DNA of 64,000 nucleotides from Candidatus Freyarchaeota archaeon (GCA_030587365.1 JAUQZE010000018.1:124001-188000); one strand, 5' to 3'. Positions 19,257 through 28,508 are shown, numbered from the stretch's first letter. Notes: generated from the sequence alone by a model not told the origin. Numbers and translations are program-made.

Positions 19257-19259
19257 AGT

Positions 19260-20093
19260 CTATTCATACTCCGAAATTAGGATGTCCGCAATTTTGTTTA
19301 TTTCGCTTGGCGTTAGGTACCTTACTCGTTTCTCCAAAATTTTAGAGAGTGGTTCTAGATTAGTAAGTTTGAAATCTTTATTATTCTTACTTTTAAGATA
19401 ATATCTTACACCATGTTTTGCCTTTTTGTTAGGATGCATAAATAGAAAACGAACTATTTCAAAGAATGTTTTTTCGTTTAACGGAGCGAATGGTGGCGGC
19501 TTGGGTTTTAACATAACCATTGCGGACTCTACTTTCGGGGGAGGATAAAATGCGGTTCTTGGAATCCTCTCCAATAACTTCACTTCTGCCTTATAATATA
19601 CTCCGACAGTTATTCTACCATAATTTTTTGTACCGGGCTTTGCAATCAAACGCTCCGCAAATTCAAGTTGATAAGTTAAAACAGCTCTTTCATACTTTGC
19701 AGAGAGTATTTTGAAAGTTAACGGAGAAGATATAGAGTAGGGAATGTTTGAAACGATTTTTTGAGTTGGTGGGAACTCTAACTTTAAGGCGTCCCCAGAA
19801 ATTATTTCTACGTTATTAAAAATAGATAATTTATCTTTGAGGACTTGAAGTAACTTATGATCCATTTCTATAGCAAAAACCTTTTTAGCCTTCTCCGCGA
19901 GAACCTTTGTTAGCGTGCCCAGTCCCGCGCCTATTTCGAGTACGGTATCGGAGGATTGTATTTCTGAGTAGTCTATCTCTCTTTTAAGCAGGTTAGAGCT
20001 GACTAGAAAATGTTGCCCCTTTTTCTTGCTTACCTTAATATTATGGGCTCTCAGTGTTTTTATGGTTTCTAAAAGCAGATTATTCTTATTCAA
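19260..20093 (-). CDS. ksgA: rRNA small-subunit adenine dimethyltransferase KsgA/Dim1
   Basis: Dimethylates two neighbouring adenines near the 3' end of 16S rRNA during ribosome assembly. KKGQHFLVSSNLL at the N-terminus, VLEIGAGLGTLTKVLA (SAM site), GDALKLEF and the catalytic SNIPYSISSPL are all present, with the C-terminal helical domain FMHPNKKAKHGVR. The 277 residues are normal. It is flanked by DUF655 and HemK-like genes, an archaeal arrangement seen widely. Confidence 0.94.
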   Translation of the reverse strand: MNKNNLLLETIKTLRAHNIKVSKKKGQHFLVSSNLLKREIDYSEIQSSDTVLEIGAGLGTLTKVLAEKAKKVFAIEMDHKLLQVLKDKLSIFNNVEIISGDALKLEFPPTQKIVSNIPYSISSPLTFKILSAKYERAVLTYQLEFAERLIAKPGTKNYGRITVGVYYKAEVKLLERIPRTAFYPPPKVESAMVMLKPKPPPFAPLNEKTFFEIVRFLFMHPNKKAKHGVRYYLKSKNNKDFKLTNLEPLSKILEKRVRYLTPSEINKIADILISEYE

Positions 20094-20100
20094 GTCTAAA

Positions 20101-20682
20101 TCATTCTTGGCTGGTTGTATATGGGCGGGTAAATAGGCAGTACTTGTCTTCTCCTTTTAATTCACTTATTACTCGATTGACAATGGCTTTTTTTGGTTCG
20201 GGCATTCGCACCCTTTCGCTAATGTTTTCAAAGCTTTTAAAGGGTTCTTTTTTTCTTTCCTCAAGAATAAGCCACATTGTCTTTTTTCCTACTCCGGGAA
20301 TAAGCTTTAACTGGTGCAGTCTGGTAGTGATTGGACGAGCATTATTGAAGAAGTATACAAATTCCTTTTCCCTCATCTGTACTATTTTTTCAATAACAAA
20401 TGGTAGTTCAGATTTAGCAGTTGGAGTAATATCATCATAACGGATACGCTTTTGAACATGATCAATTTTTTTACGAGAACCTTTACCGATGTAAATCCTT
20501 TCATGCAGAGAAAATGAAGCTCCCTTTCTTGGAACAAGTTCGAGCAATGTGAAATATGTTTCACCAATAGCCTGTGTTAGGGGTTCCCTCTGAAAAGTTG
20601 GTCGCGGATCATCTGCGTGTCCTTGTGGTAGATAGTCTAACACGTATGCAAATTCTTCATACTTCTTAGAATTCAACATCAT
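20101..20682 (-). CDS. DUF655 helix-hairpin-helix RNA/DNA-binding protein
   Basis: A 193-residue protein beginning with EEFAYVLDYLPQGHADDPRPTFQ, typical of DUF655. An OB-like core follows, then a helix-hairpin-helix LKLIPGVGKKTMWLILEERKKEPFKSFENI near residues 125-155. Family members bind nucleic acid; the function is unknown. It is placed between rpoF/rpl21e and ksgA, as in many archaea, which points to a role in ribosome or tRNA biology. Confidence 0.85.
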   Translation of the reverse strand: MMLNSKKYEEFAYVLDYLPQGHADDPRPTFQREPLTQAIGETYFTLLELVPRKGASFSLHERIYIGKGSRKKIDHVQKRIRYDDITPTAKSELPFVIEKIVQMREKEFVYFFNNARPITTRLHQLKLIPGVGKKTMWLILEERKKEPFKSFENISERVRMPEPKKAIVNRVISELKGEDKYCLFTRPYTTSQE

Positions 20683-20720
20683 TGTCTACTCCCGCCTTCC
20701 GATAATAAAAAGAATTAGAG

Positions 20721-21050
20721 TCAGGTTTCCTCTAAAATCTTTAGAAGTTTACTTAATTCCTCCTCAGTAAAAATCTTTTGCTCATTTGTTAAAAAAGCAC
20801 GAAGCTCATCAATACTCTTTGGAACGGCATTAACAATTTGGATGGCAGTACTCTCACTTATTCCAAAGGTTTCCATTAACTTTCTAACAATTTCTACAGA
20901 CTTTTCAACAGAAAACTGTGAAAACTTGGTAGCATAATCTAATGTTACACGTTGGACATAACTTAACTCTCCTTTGGTGCTACGCTCCTCCAAAATTTTT
21001 TTAACCTCTGCTAAATTAAGAAGTTTTTCTTTCAAAATCTTAACAGGCAA
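20721..21050 (-). CDS. rpoF: RNA polymerase subunit Rpo4 (RpoF)
   Basis: Forms the stalk of archaeal RNA polymerase with Rpo7. The 109-residue protein has the Rpb4 pattern VQRVTLDYATKFSQFS...LMETFGISESTAIQIVNAVPKSIDELRAFL. The start is a TTG at 21050 with an AGGTAGG ribosome site. It follows rpl21e by 13 bases, the usual L21e-RpoF-DUF655-KsgA order. Confidence 0.9.
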   Translation of the reverse strand: MPVKILKEKLLNLAEVKKILEERSTKGELSYVQRVTLDYATKFSQFSVEKSVEIVRKLMETFGISESTAIQIVNAVPKSIDELRAFLTNEQKIFTEEELSKLLKILEET

Positions 21051-21063
21051 AAGGACCTACCTC

Positions 21064-21354
21064 CTATCTAATGGGCCTCAAATGTTCAGGTCTAGAAATA
21101 AGCGTCTTCTCACTATTTCCGATACTAACAGAAATCACGTAAGCTCGTCCGCGTTTCTCTAAAACAGTTCCAACCCTTCCATGAAATCTCTTATGCGGCT
21201 GACCCTTATGAATACTGGGATCAATAACAATGCTAACCTTCTCCCCAGGCTCATATGTTCGTAAAATCCTACTTAGAGGTGGAAGCCCACGTTCCCTAAT
21301 AGGCTTCTTGAGTATATTCCGAGTCCCAGAACGAAAACCCCTTGATTTCTTCAT
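21064..21354 (-). CDS. rpl21e: Ribosomal protein L21e
   Basis: Archaeal/eukaryotic large-subunit protein. MKKSRGFRSGTRNILKKPIRERGLPPLSRIL and GQPHKRFHGRVGTVLEKRGRAYVISV are diagnostic. The start is the ATG at 21354, with GGAG eight bases upstream; the frame extends to a TTG at 21375 that would contain the ribosome site. The length is 96 residues. It heads the L21e-RpoF-DUF655-KsgA-HemK operon. Confidence 0.94.
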   Translation of the reverse strand: MKKSRGFRSGTRNILKKPIRERGLPPLSRILRTYEPGEKVSIVIDPSIHKGQPHKRFHGRVGTVLEKRGRAYVISVSIGNSEKTLISRPEHLRPIR

Positions 21355-21553
21355 AAGCATCGCTCCATTTTGCAAATGTTAATACAAGGATACCAAACAA
21401 GTTTTCTTATTACTTATTAAAAGTTTTGCAACACCTATTCGAGTGGAATATTATGATTACATGGATTTTATTATATGTGTTTGCATAAAAATATTAAGCA
21501 AATCTAAAAGATAACCAAACTAAAGTCTTATATGTCATAAAACTAAATAGAGG

Positions 21554-21684
21554 CGCCGAGGACAGGATGCTCGTGATATGAAAATCTTCGATATCATCTC
21601 GAACCTGCTCATGGAGAGATCTGAAACAGACCTCTTGACCATCAAGTTAACAGCCTGACGCTCTACCAACTGAGCTACCTCGGC
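21554..21684 (-). tRNA. tRNA-Asn(GUU) with two noncanonical introns
   Basis: Acceptor GCCGAGG pairs with CCUCGGC, the D arm is GCUC AGUUGGUA GAGC, and the anticodon loop is CUGUUAA (GUU). Two insertions interrupt it. The first (21609-21636, 28 nt) falls between the variable loop and the T stem: central helix AUGG/CCAU, bulges UCA and GAG, intron hairpin AGAGGUCUG/CAGAUCUCU, outer helix CUUG/CAGG. The second (21568-21597, 30 nt) is in the T loop: UUCG/CGAG with bulges AGA and CAU, and GCAGG/CCUGU outside. Cutting after the second base of each bulge gives a perfect 74-nt tRNA. CCA is not fully encoded. There is no intron at the usual 37/38 site. Confidence 0.93.
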
Positions 21685-22094
21685 AACCTTAGCGAACAAG
21701 AATGTGTATTAATCACTCTTAAACTTTTCTTTTTCAAAAAGATTGTTCTACTCAATTGACCTACTTTAGTATTAGTCTCTTCTATAAACTCTCTAAAATA
21801 CGTAATAAGTATGGTTCCCCCCAAAAAATCCGGCAGTTTTAAGAAAAAATCCTCTCAAGTTATTATTCCAAACCAGTAAATAAACCCTAAAAATTTGAGA
21901 ATATTTGCTCAAAAAAACCCAAAATTTGGATACTTTTGTAAAGAATTCTTATCTCTTGAAATAAAATTACCTATTGAAAGTTTAACCGGCGGAATTACTT
22001 TGTCAAAAAGTGATTCTGGGGAAAAGTTTTTTAAGCTTCAAATTTTATGAAGGGTTTGCAATTAAATACAAAGAATATTCTGGACGAATAAACA
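21685..22094. other. Intergenic region upstream of tRNA-Asn and rps10
   Basis: About 410 bases between divergent genes, A+T rich. It must contain the tRNA-Asn promoter at its left end and the rps10 promoter at its right end. No ORF or repeat stood out. Confidence 0.4.
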
Positions 22095-22403
22095 ATGGTG
22101 CAAAAGGCTAGAATCAGGCTCTCTGGAACTAATCCTTCAAAGTTGGACACTGTTTGTAATCAGGTTAAGAATATTACCCAAAAGACTGGAATTCGAATGT
22201 CAGGTCCAGTTCCTCTCCCCACCAAGCGGCTAAGAGTTCCTGTCCGTAAAAGCCCTAGTGGTGAGGGTAACGCCACTTGGGAGAGATGGGAAATCAGGAT
22301 CCATAAGAGACTGATTGATCTTGACGCTGATGAAAGAACACTAAGGCAGATTATGCGTATCCGTGTACCCGAAGATGTTTATATCGAAGTCGAACTTTTA
22401 TAA
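22095..22403 (+). CDS. rps10: Ribosomal protein S10 (uS10)
   Basis: Small-subunit protein. The 102 residues contain KARIRLSGTNPSKLD and the family signature GPVPLPTKRLRVPVRKSPSGEG, then WERWEIRIHKRLIDL. The length is exact for archaeal S10. In many archaea it follows EF-1A, but here no elongation factor gene precedes it, so it appears to be on its own. Confidence 0.95.
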   Translation: MVQKARIRLSGTNPSKLDTVCNQVKNITQKTGIRMSGPVPLPTKRLRVPVRKSPSGEGNATWERWEIRIHKRLIDLDADERTLRQIMRIRVPEDVYIEVELL

Positions 22404-22794
22404 ATCCTAAAAATATTAGTTTAGGCGTTGAATGTAGCTTTTTAAAAATGCATTTTCTACCTTCTGATTTTTCCTATATTCAATCTTGTTCGATTTCCAT
22501 ATTTTCAGGGAGTTGTCCTTTTCCAATACTCGGTGGATGAGAGAGGCAGGCTGGTTACTAATAAACAAGTACTAAGAATAAAAAATAAAATTTCAAAAAT
22601 TGTGGAACGTAGATTAGATCTATACACCTTTTAATTTCTATGCATACCGTTTGTATGTTATTTCTATTTTCTACTTTTGTAGTAATTTTAAATTGATGAA
22701 TTTAAGATTAAAAAGTCAAAGATTAGTCAAAAAATAGCGTAAAATAAGATAAAAGTTAAATATTTTTATCATTTCCTTAATCATGGGATAAATT
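22404..22794. other. Intergenic gap after rps10
   Basis: About 390 A+T-rich bases with no credible ORF on either strand. No stable hairpin or repeat was recognised. It presumably holds the rps10 terminator and the promoter for the next two genes. Confidence 0.35.
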
Positions 22795-23094
22795 ATGATT
22801 AAAATAGATAGTGAAGTTAAACATTTGTTATCTTTAGCCTCAAAGGCAAAAAAAGAGTTAGGACCAATAAAGCTTCTTAAAGCATATTCAACCTGTGATA
22901 AGATTATTTTCCTTCTTTTACACGCATCTCCTGAGGGCACTATTGAGGGAGCCACTCTTCTTGCGAAATTGTGCTGTTTGTTTGATGCCCTCATTCTTAG
23001 AAGGGGAGAGTACTTAGTTATTGACAATTTTGAGCCAGAAGATATTAATTTCGCTAGGGAGCTGAGCCTATCCGCATTAAACAAGTTTGAATAA
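22795..23094 (+). CDS. Small conserved-looking protein of unknown function
   Basis: A 99-residue protein with a mixed alpha/beta pattern: KHLLSLASKAKKELGPIKLLKAYSTCDKIIFLLLHASPEGTIEGATLLAKL. It has three Cys residues but no metal motif. I do not recognise a family. It lies 21 bases upstream of the HD phosphohydrolase on the same strand, so the two are likely one transcript. Confidence 0.6.
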   Translation: MIKIDSEVKHLLSLASKAKKELGPIKLLKAYSTCDKIIFLLLHASPEGTIEGATLLAKLCCLFDALILRRGEYLVIDNFEPEDINFARELSLSALNKFE

Positions 23095-23115
23095 TATAGG
23101 AATAGGGGATTTAAA

Positions 23116-24405
23116 ATGACAGAAAATAGAAAGAAGGGTAAATGGTCATTTATCAAAGACCCAATTTTCGGCTACATAAACATTTCTTACGACGAGAAAA
23201 AAATAATTGACACCGAACCCGTCCAAAGACTACGCCGCATAAGACAACTAGCAGGAAGCGAGTATGTTTACCCAGCAGGCGTACACACAAGATTCGAACA
23301 CTCCCTAGGAACCATGTACCTTGCGGAACAATTATCAAATTCTCTCGCACAAAAAGTAGAAATTGACCCTGCAGAAATAAACATGGCAAAAATTGCATGT
23401 TTATTGCACGACATTGGTCACGGTTGTTACAGCCATGTTTTCGAAGCTTTATTATTAAGACATTTGGAAAAAACTCATGAAGATTTTACTTCTTGGATAA
23501 TTAGAAACTCTGAATTAAGTGACATAATAAACACTTTGGGTTTTGATGCTGAGAAGATCGCTAGGCTAGCTGTTGGAAAATTAGAGGAAAAACAGCGATT
23601 GTTTTTGGATCAAATTATTGTTAGTGCGGTAGATGTGGATAAATGTGATTACTGCATAAGGGATAGTTATCATACTGGTGGCGATTTTGATTCTATTGAT
23701 ATTTTCCGGTTGATTTACACGATGGATCTTTTAAACGAAAACCTCGCAGTGAATTTGAATTCTATATCCACTCTAGAAACTTTTCTTGTTGCTCGTTTGG
23801 AACTTTTTAAAACAATTTATTTCCACAAAGCGTCTCGTGCAGCCCAAATCATGTTGGAAACAGCTATGGAGAAAGCAAATGAGGAACTAGAATTCATGAA
23901 CTTTAAATCAGTAGACGATTACTTAAAACTAGACGATTACACCATGTGGGCAATGTTAGATCAATGCAAGGCTTCGAGAGAGATAATTAATTGTTTAAAA
24001 AAGAGAAAGTTGTTAAAGGTTGCGTATGAAAGAATCTCTTTCGCGAAGGATGAAGCCTTCTCAACAATTATAACCAAGGATAAAATACGTCAAGAAATAG
24101 AGGAGGAAGTCGCTGAAAAGGCGGGGGTTGAAAGAGAAAAAGTCTACATAGATGTGCCTACCCTGCCCTCTGTGCCATATCACCATTCAATAAGTCTAGA
24201 ACCAATGGAAATTCCCATATTCCAAGTAACACGCGATGGACAAAAAGTACCACGCAGCCTCTCAGAGGTTTCAAATATAGTTGAAGTTATGAAAGGCTTT
24301 CTAAATATCATAAGAGTGTACACGGATAAGGATAATAGGGAAGTAGTGGCAAAAGCAACAGAGAAAGTCCTGGGATTACCCTACAGTGCAAAAATTTCAT
24401 ACTAA
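23116..24405 (+). CDS. HD-superfamily phosphohydrolase (SAMHD1/dGTPase-like)
   Basis: A 429-residue metal-dependent phosphohydrolase of the COG1078 group. The opening DPIFGYINISYDEKKIIDTEPVQRLRRIRQL and the metal motif H...HDIGHGCYSH (about residues 67-105) followed by VDVDKCDYCIRDS are typical. Relatives hydrolyse dNTPs or other nucleotides and protect the dNTP balance. The actual substrate is unknown. It is downstream of a small unknown gene. Confidence 0.85.
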   Translation: MTENRKKGKWSFIKDPIFGYINISYDEKKIIDTEPVQRLRRIRQLAGSEYVYPAGVHTRFEHSLGTMYLAEQLSNSLAQKVEIDPAEINMAKIACLLHDIGHGCYSHVFEALLLRHLEKTHEDFTSWIIRNSELSDIINTLGFDAEKIARLAVGKLEEKQRLFLDQIIVSAVDVDKCDYCIRDSYHTGGDFDSIDIFRLIYTMDLLNENLAVNLNSISTLETFLVARLELFKTIYFHKASRAAQIMLETAMEKANEELEFMNFKSVDDYLKLDDYTMWAMLDQCKASREIINCLKKRKLLKVAYERISFAKDEAFSTIITKDKIRQEIEEEVAEKAGVEREKVYIDVPTLPSVPYHHSISLEPMEIPIFQVTRDGQKVPRSLSEVSNIVEVMKGFLNIIRVYTDKDNREVVAKATEKVLGLPYSAKISY

Positions 24406-24510
24406 ATCAGTTAATAAACATCATCCAAGATGTTCTAAGCGAGAAAAATGTTCAGACTATTTCTGTTAGTAAAATTTTTTATGTTATTCCGCTAATACAA
24501 ACATAAAGTT

Positions 24511-25008
24511 GTGGAGGGATATATTATAGAAATAAAAACTGTGAAAATAGAACCTCCTAAAGATGCCCAAATTATTTTAGGGCAATCACACTTTATTAAA
24601 ACGGTTGAAGATATTTATGAAGCTATGGTAAATTCAGTACCAAATATAAAATTCGGTATCGGTTTTTGTGAAAGTTCTGGTGATTGTCTAGTTAGATTCG
24701 ACGGAACTGACGAGGAATTAAAGGACACCGCAGCTAAAAATGCGCTAAAACTTAGCTGCGGGCATAGTTTCATAATCTTTATGCGTGGCGCCTATCCAAT
24801 AAACGTTCTGAACGCTTTAAAACAAGTACCAGAAATCTGCAACATATACGCAGCAACAGCCAACCCCTTAGAAGTCATAGTTGCTGAGTCGGAGCAGGGA
24901 AGAGGAATACTTGGAGTTATCGACGGTTTAAAGTCAAAGGGAATTGAAGACGAAAAAGGAATAAAATGGAGAAAGGAACTACTTAGAAAAATAGGTTATA
25001 AAAAATGA
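24511..25008 (+). CDS. Adenosine-specific kinase family protein (COG1839)
   Basis: The 165 residues include GQSHFIKTVEDIYEAMVNSVPNIKFGI, LVRFDGTDEELK, GHSFIIFM, FPINVLNALK-like PINVLNALKQVPE and VAESEQGRGILGVIDG, the signature blocks of the small archaeal adenosine-specific kinase family. The start is GTG 24511 with GGAG next to it. The family name comes from one crystallographic and enzymatic study; the physiological role is uncertain. It is near tRNA-Ser(CGA), on the opposite strand. Confidence 0.82.
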   Translation: MEGYIIEIKTVKIEPPKDAQIILGQSHFIKTVEDIYEAMVNSVPNIKFGIGFCESSGDCLVRFDGTDEELKDTAAKNALKLSCGHSFIIFMRGAYPINVLNALKQVPEICNIYAATANPLEVIVAESEQGRGILGVIDGLKSKGIEDEKGIKWRKELLRKIGYKK

Positions 25009-25056
25009 GTATCTAACATTTTCTTTCATTTTTCTTACAAGTCGGTTTTGGAATTT

Positions 25057-25241
25057 TGGCGCAGGGTGTGAGATTTGAACTCACGCGGCGGAATTCCGCC
25101 AGTAGGTTTCATGTTCTGACCCACTTTCGTAGCTATAGGTGATCTCGAGCTTCTGCAACATCTCGTAATTGAGATTGTCTCTACCGCCGTACCATTTCCA
25201 TTTCCACACAAAACAGTATGGATAACCTTGGCTAACCCTGC
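25057..25241 (-). tRNA. tRNA-Ser(CGA) with three probable introns
   Basis: The ends pair GCAGGGU with ACCCUGC, followed by G and an encoded CCA. The T arm is GUGAG UUCAAAU CUCAC, the long variable arm GGCGG AAUU CCGCC, and the loop CUCGAGA (anticodon CGA). The gene spans 185 nt against an expected 88. Removing 25196-25226 (D loop; central helix CCA/UGG, bulges AGG and AAA), 25151-25180 (position 30/31) and 25108-25143 (near 37/38) leaves exactly 88 nt, with anticodon stem GUAGG/CCUAC. The D-loop intron fits a relaxed BHB. The other two boundaries are deduced from the mature fold, and the 37/38 helix is weak. Confidence 0.8.
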
Positions 25242-25367
25242 TTAAATTTTGATTTTGTAATATTTTCAAGACTTGGTCTAAGAATTACCCATATATTAAT
25301 TTGTTGTATTCCTCTTTTAAAGGACATCATAGGATAAATTTTTGATTTTGGAATCTTAGTAGGGTTT

Positions 25368-25922
25368 TTATCTTGCACCTGATATCAAATCTATTTTGGT
25401 AACAATTCCCACGATTGCACCCTTGTCTATTACTAATACAGCTGAGTGGCCACTTGCGAGCAATTGGTGTACAACTTCTATCTTGGTTGAGGGGCTTACA
25501 CTGGGAAAAGCTTCTTCCATTATTTCTTCCACCTTCTTCTGGAAAATTTGTTGCCCTTTGGACAGATGCTGAACTATAATCTGATCATTTACACTTCCTA
25601 CTGAACGCCCCTGTTTAACAACAGGAAGCTGGGAAATATCCTTATTTCGCATTAACTCGGTGGCTTCAAGAACCTGCGCGTCCGAATCGATTGTTATAAC
25701 GGGAGAAAACATGATGTCTTTTGCGGTTAAGGATCCCTCATTTGCTACCTGCATTGCATTCAAAATTTTTTGCAGTGTAGATAGTCGGGGATCCACTGAA
25801 CCGCTTTCAATCCTAGCTATAAGGGATTGACTTACACCCGCCTTTTCTGCCAATTCAGTTTGTGTTAGACCCACTTTTTTTCTAATTTTTTTAACATCTT
25901 CAGGAGTTGGAAGTCGAAACAA
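25368..25922 (-). CDS. HTH (Xre-type) regulator with two CBS domains
   Basis: A 184-residue transcriptional regulator. The N-terminal lambda-repressor-like helix-turn-helix is VGLTQTELAEKAGVSQSLIARIESGSVDPRLSTL (about 18-52). A CBS pair follows (about 65-184), with LMRNKDISQLPVV and LLASGHSAVLVIDKGAIVGIVTKID. CBS pairs commonly sense adenosine nucleotides. It is divergent from hypF, and three copies of GAATATTA at a 15-base spacing sit in the shared intergenic region, which makes self-regulation likely. Confidence 0.88.
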   Translation of the reverse strand: MFRLPTPEDVKKIRKKVGLTQTELAEKAGVSQSLIARIESGSVDPRLSTLQKILNAMQVANEGSLTAKDIMFSPVITIDSDAQVLEATELMRNKDISQLPVVKQGRSVGSVNDQIIVQHLSKGQQIFQKKVEEIMEEAFPSVSPSTKIEVVHQLLASGHSAVLVIDKGAIVGIVTKIDLISGAR

Positions 25923-25964
25923 AATAAACCCACCCAGAATAAGAAATAACTCTAAAAATATTTG

Positions 25965-26002
25965 GAATATTACCCTTAAGAATATTACTCATAAGAATAT
26001 TA
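25965..26002. promoter_or_regulatory. Three GAATATTA direct repeats at 15-nt spacing
   Basis: GAATATTA begins at 25965, 25980 and 25995, between the start of the HTH-CBS regulator gene and hypF. Equal 15-nt steps suggest tandem binding sites for the neighbouring Xre-type regulator, or overlapping promoter elements. The role is inferred from position only. Confidence 0.45.
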
Positions 26003-26190
26003 ATTGTAACCTATGACATTCTTTAGACATGGTAAAAATCGCTCTAAAGTTCTCTAAAAAAGAATCTGCTCCGAAAAATAAGAGAAGATTTAGCGGTCTG
26101 GCAACAGAGAAAAATTATATAATCCTAGTAACTGCTCCAAAATTGGAGAAATAAGTAAAAAATTGAGACAATCGAAATTCAATTAAACGG

Positions 26191-28506
26191 TTGATTTTCT
26201 TGAAAGCTTCCTGCGAAATTAATTGCAGTGGTATCGTACAAGGGGTTGGGATGAGACCCTTTGTTTATAGAATCGCGGTTTATTGGGGACTTACCGGGTA
26301 TGTTCTTAACCTTGGAGACGCGGGTGTCCGCATCGTAGTTGAAGGAGAAAGAAGCGCAATAGAGAATTTTATTCGAGATCTAAGAAAAGAAAAACCACTC
26401 ATGGCTAGATATGAAAAAATAGATGTAAATTGGAAACCATATCAAGGACGCTTTAAAACTTTCAATATCAGAAAAAGCTCAAAGGAAGGCATTCTAAAAA
26501 GTTCGTATATACCTCCCGATATTTCAATCTGTGACAAATGCCTAAAAGACATACTTAATCCAGCAGACCGCCATCATAACTATGCATTTACATGTTGCGC
26601 GGACTGCGGCCCCCGCTTCACATCTATCATTGAGTTGCCCTATGATAGAATGAGAACCACTATAAACAAATTCCCCCTATGCACATACTGTGAACAAGAA
26701 TATAAAAATCCCCTAGACAGAAGATATCATGCTCAAGGTATTTGCTGCCCGATATGTGGACCAAAATTAACTCTTTACGACAAGAATGGTAATACTATAA
26801 ATTGTGAGGATCCAATAAAAGAAACGGCGAATCTAATCGAGGAGGGAAAGATTCTAGCAATAAAAGGAATCGGAGGCACCCACCTAGCTACCCTCACAAC
26901 CGAAGACGAATGCGTACTAGAACTACGCAGAAGGAAAAAAAAGAGGAAATACAAACCATTCGCAATAATGTCACTAAACCTAGATAAGATCCGAGAGTAT
27001 GCCATTATAAATGAATACGAAGAAGAAATGATTACCTCCTTTAGGCGCCCAATAGTTTTACTAAAAAAATCTGAGAACTACAATCTATCAGAGGAGATAA
27101 GCCCCGGGCTTCACAACGTCGGCGTAATGCTTCCGTACTCTGGACTTCACTACCTAATTCTGCAACAAATTGATGACCCGGCAATTGTAATGACGAGCGG
27201 CAACTCAACAGACAATCCTATGGCCATATCCAATAATGAGATAATTTCCCAATTAGGATCACTAGCCGATTTTTTCTTACTGCATGACAGAGAAATCTAC
27301 CAAAGATGTGACGACTCCGTCATAAGAGTAATTGACGGAAAACCGAAAATTATCCGACGATCCCGAGGATATGTACCCGAACCAATAGACACAATCATAG
27401 AATATAAAGGAGAAGGAATTTTAGCAGTAGGCCCTGAACTAACAGCCACTATAACCGTGATGAAAAAGAACAGATGCTTCCCAAGTCAACACATAGGAAA
27501 CTTGTCAGGAGACCTAGAAACCATAGAATTCCACAAAAGTGTAGTTAATCAAATATTGAAATTAACTCTCGTAGAACCTGACTTGATTGCTTGTGATTTG
27601 CATCCTGATTTTTATACCACGAAATACGCGGAAGACTTCGCAGATTCCCACAATATTGAATTGGTAAGAGTTCAACACCACCACGCCCACGCAGCAAAAC
27701 TAATGGCGGAAAACAACATCGACGAGCCAATAATATGCATAGCTAGCGACGGAGTAGGATACGGACTAGACGGAACAATATGGGGTGGCGAAATTCTGCT
27801 TACCTCATACAACTCCATAGAAAGATTAGGACACCTAAAACCGCAACCCATGCCAGGAGGAGATGCCAGCACCAAATACCCCACACGCATGTTAACCGCA
27901 ATACTCAGCGAAGCAATACCAGAAAACGAACTCAGAGAAATACTAATCAAAAACTATCTAGACGGATTCAAATACGGTAAACAAGAAATGGAAGTAGTTT
28001 TTAATATTTTAAGAAAAAAAGATTACATCACAACCACAAGTTCCGGAAGAGTTCTAGACGCAATCTCAGCACTCCTAAAAATTTGTCTTGAAAAAACATA
28101 CGAAGGAGAACCATCCATAAGACTCGAATCAAGCGCTACAAGGGGCAACGATTCCATAAAAATCACCCCAGAAATAATCAAACACAATGGAGAATACATA
28201 TTCGACACTACAAAACTATTAAATGACATCCTCGAAAAACTAAATCAAAACAAAATCGGGGACCTAGCAGCCTCCGGCCAAAAAGCATTTGCAGAAGGAC
28301 TAGCACAAATGGCAATAAAAACAGCAGAGGAAACAGGAATAAAAACTATAGGATTTACCGGCGGAGTGGCATACAACGAAGCTATAAACAAGATAATAAG
28401 CAAACTAGTAAAAGAAAACAACCTAAAATTCATTCAACACCAAAAAATCTCCCCAGGAGACGCCGGCATCAGCGTAGGACAAGCGATTGTCGCAGCCCAA
28501 AATTGA
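26191..28506 (+). CDS. hypF: [NiFe]-hydrogenase maturation carbamoyltransferase HypF
   Basis: Makes the carbamoyl group that becomes the cyanide ligands of [NiFe] hydrogenase. All four parts are visible: acylphosphatase domain (GIVQGVGMRPFVYR), paired zinc fingers (CDKCLKDI, CCADCGP, CTYCEQEY, CCPICGP), YrdC/Sua5-like domain (about 200-380) and Kae1-like domain with the metal motif QHHHAHAAKLMAE (about 494-506). It has 771 residues, complete. No other hyp gene is nearby. Its presence implies a hydrogenase elsewhere in the genome. The start is a TTG; 26191 or the TTG at 26200 are both possible. Confidence 0.93.
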   Translation: MIFLKASCEINCSGIVQGVGMRPFVYRIAVYWGLTGYVLNLGDAGVRIVVEGERSAIENFIRDLRKEKPLMARYEKIDVNWKPYQGRFKTFNIRKSSKEGILKSSYIPPDISICDKCLKDILNPADRHHNYAFTCCADCGPRFTSIIELPYDRMRTTINKFPLCTYCEQEYKNPLDRRYHAQGICCPICGPKLTLYDKNGNTINCEDPIKETANLIEEGKILAIKGIGGTHLATLTTEDECVLELRRRKKKRKYKPFAIMSLNLDKIREYAIINEYEEEMITSFRRPIVLLKKSENYNLSEEISPGLHNVGVMLPYSGLHYLILQQIDDPAIVMTSGNSTDNPMAISNNEIISQLGSLADFFLLHDREIYQRCDDSVIRVIDGKPKIIRRSRGYVPEPIDTIIEYKGEGILAVGPELTATITVMKKNRCFPSQHIGNLSGDLETIEFHKSVVNQILKLTLVEPDLIACDLHPDFYTTKYAEDFADSHNIELVRVQHHHAHAAKLMAENNIDEPIICIASDGVGYGLDGTIWGGEILLTSYNSIERLGHLKPQPMPGGDASTKYPTRMLTAILSEAIPENELREILIKNYLDGFKYGKQEMEVVFNILRKKDYITTTSSGRVLDAISALLKICLEKTYEGEPSIRLESSATRGNDSIKITPEIIKHNGEYIFDTTKLLNDILEKLNQNKIGDLAASGQKAFAEGLAQMAIKTAEETGIKTIGFTGGVAYNEAINKIISKLVKENNLKFIQHQKISPGDAGISVGQAIVAAQN

Positions 28507-28508
28507 AA

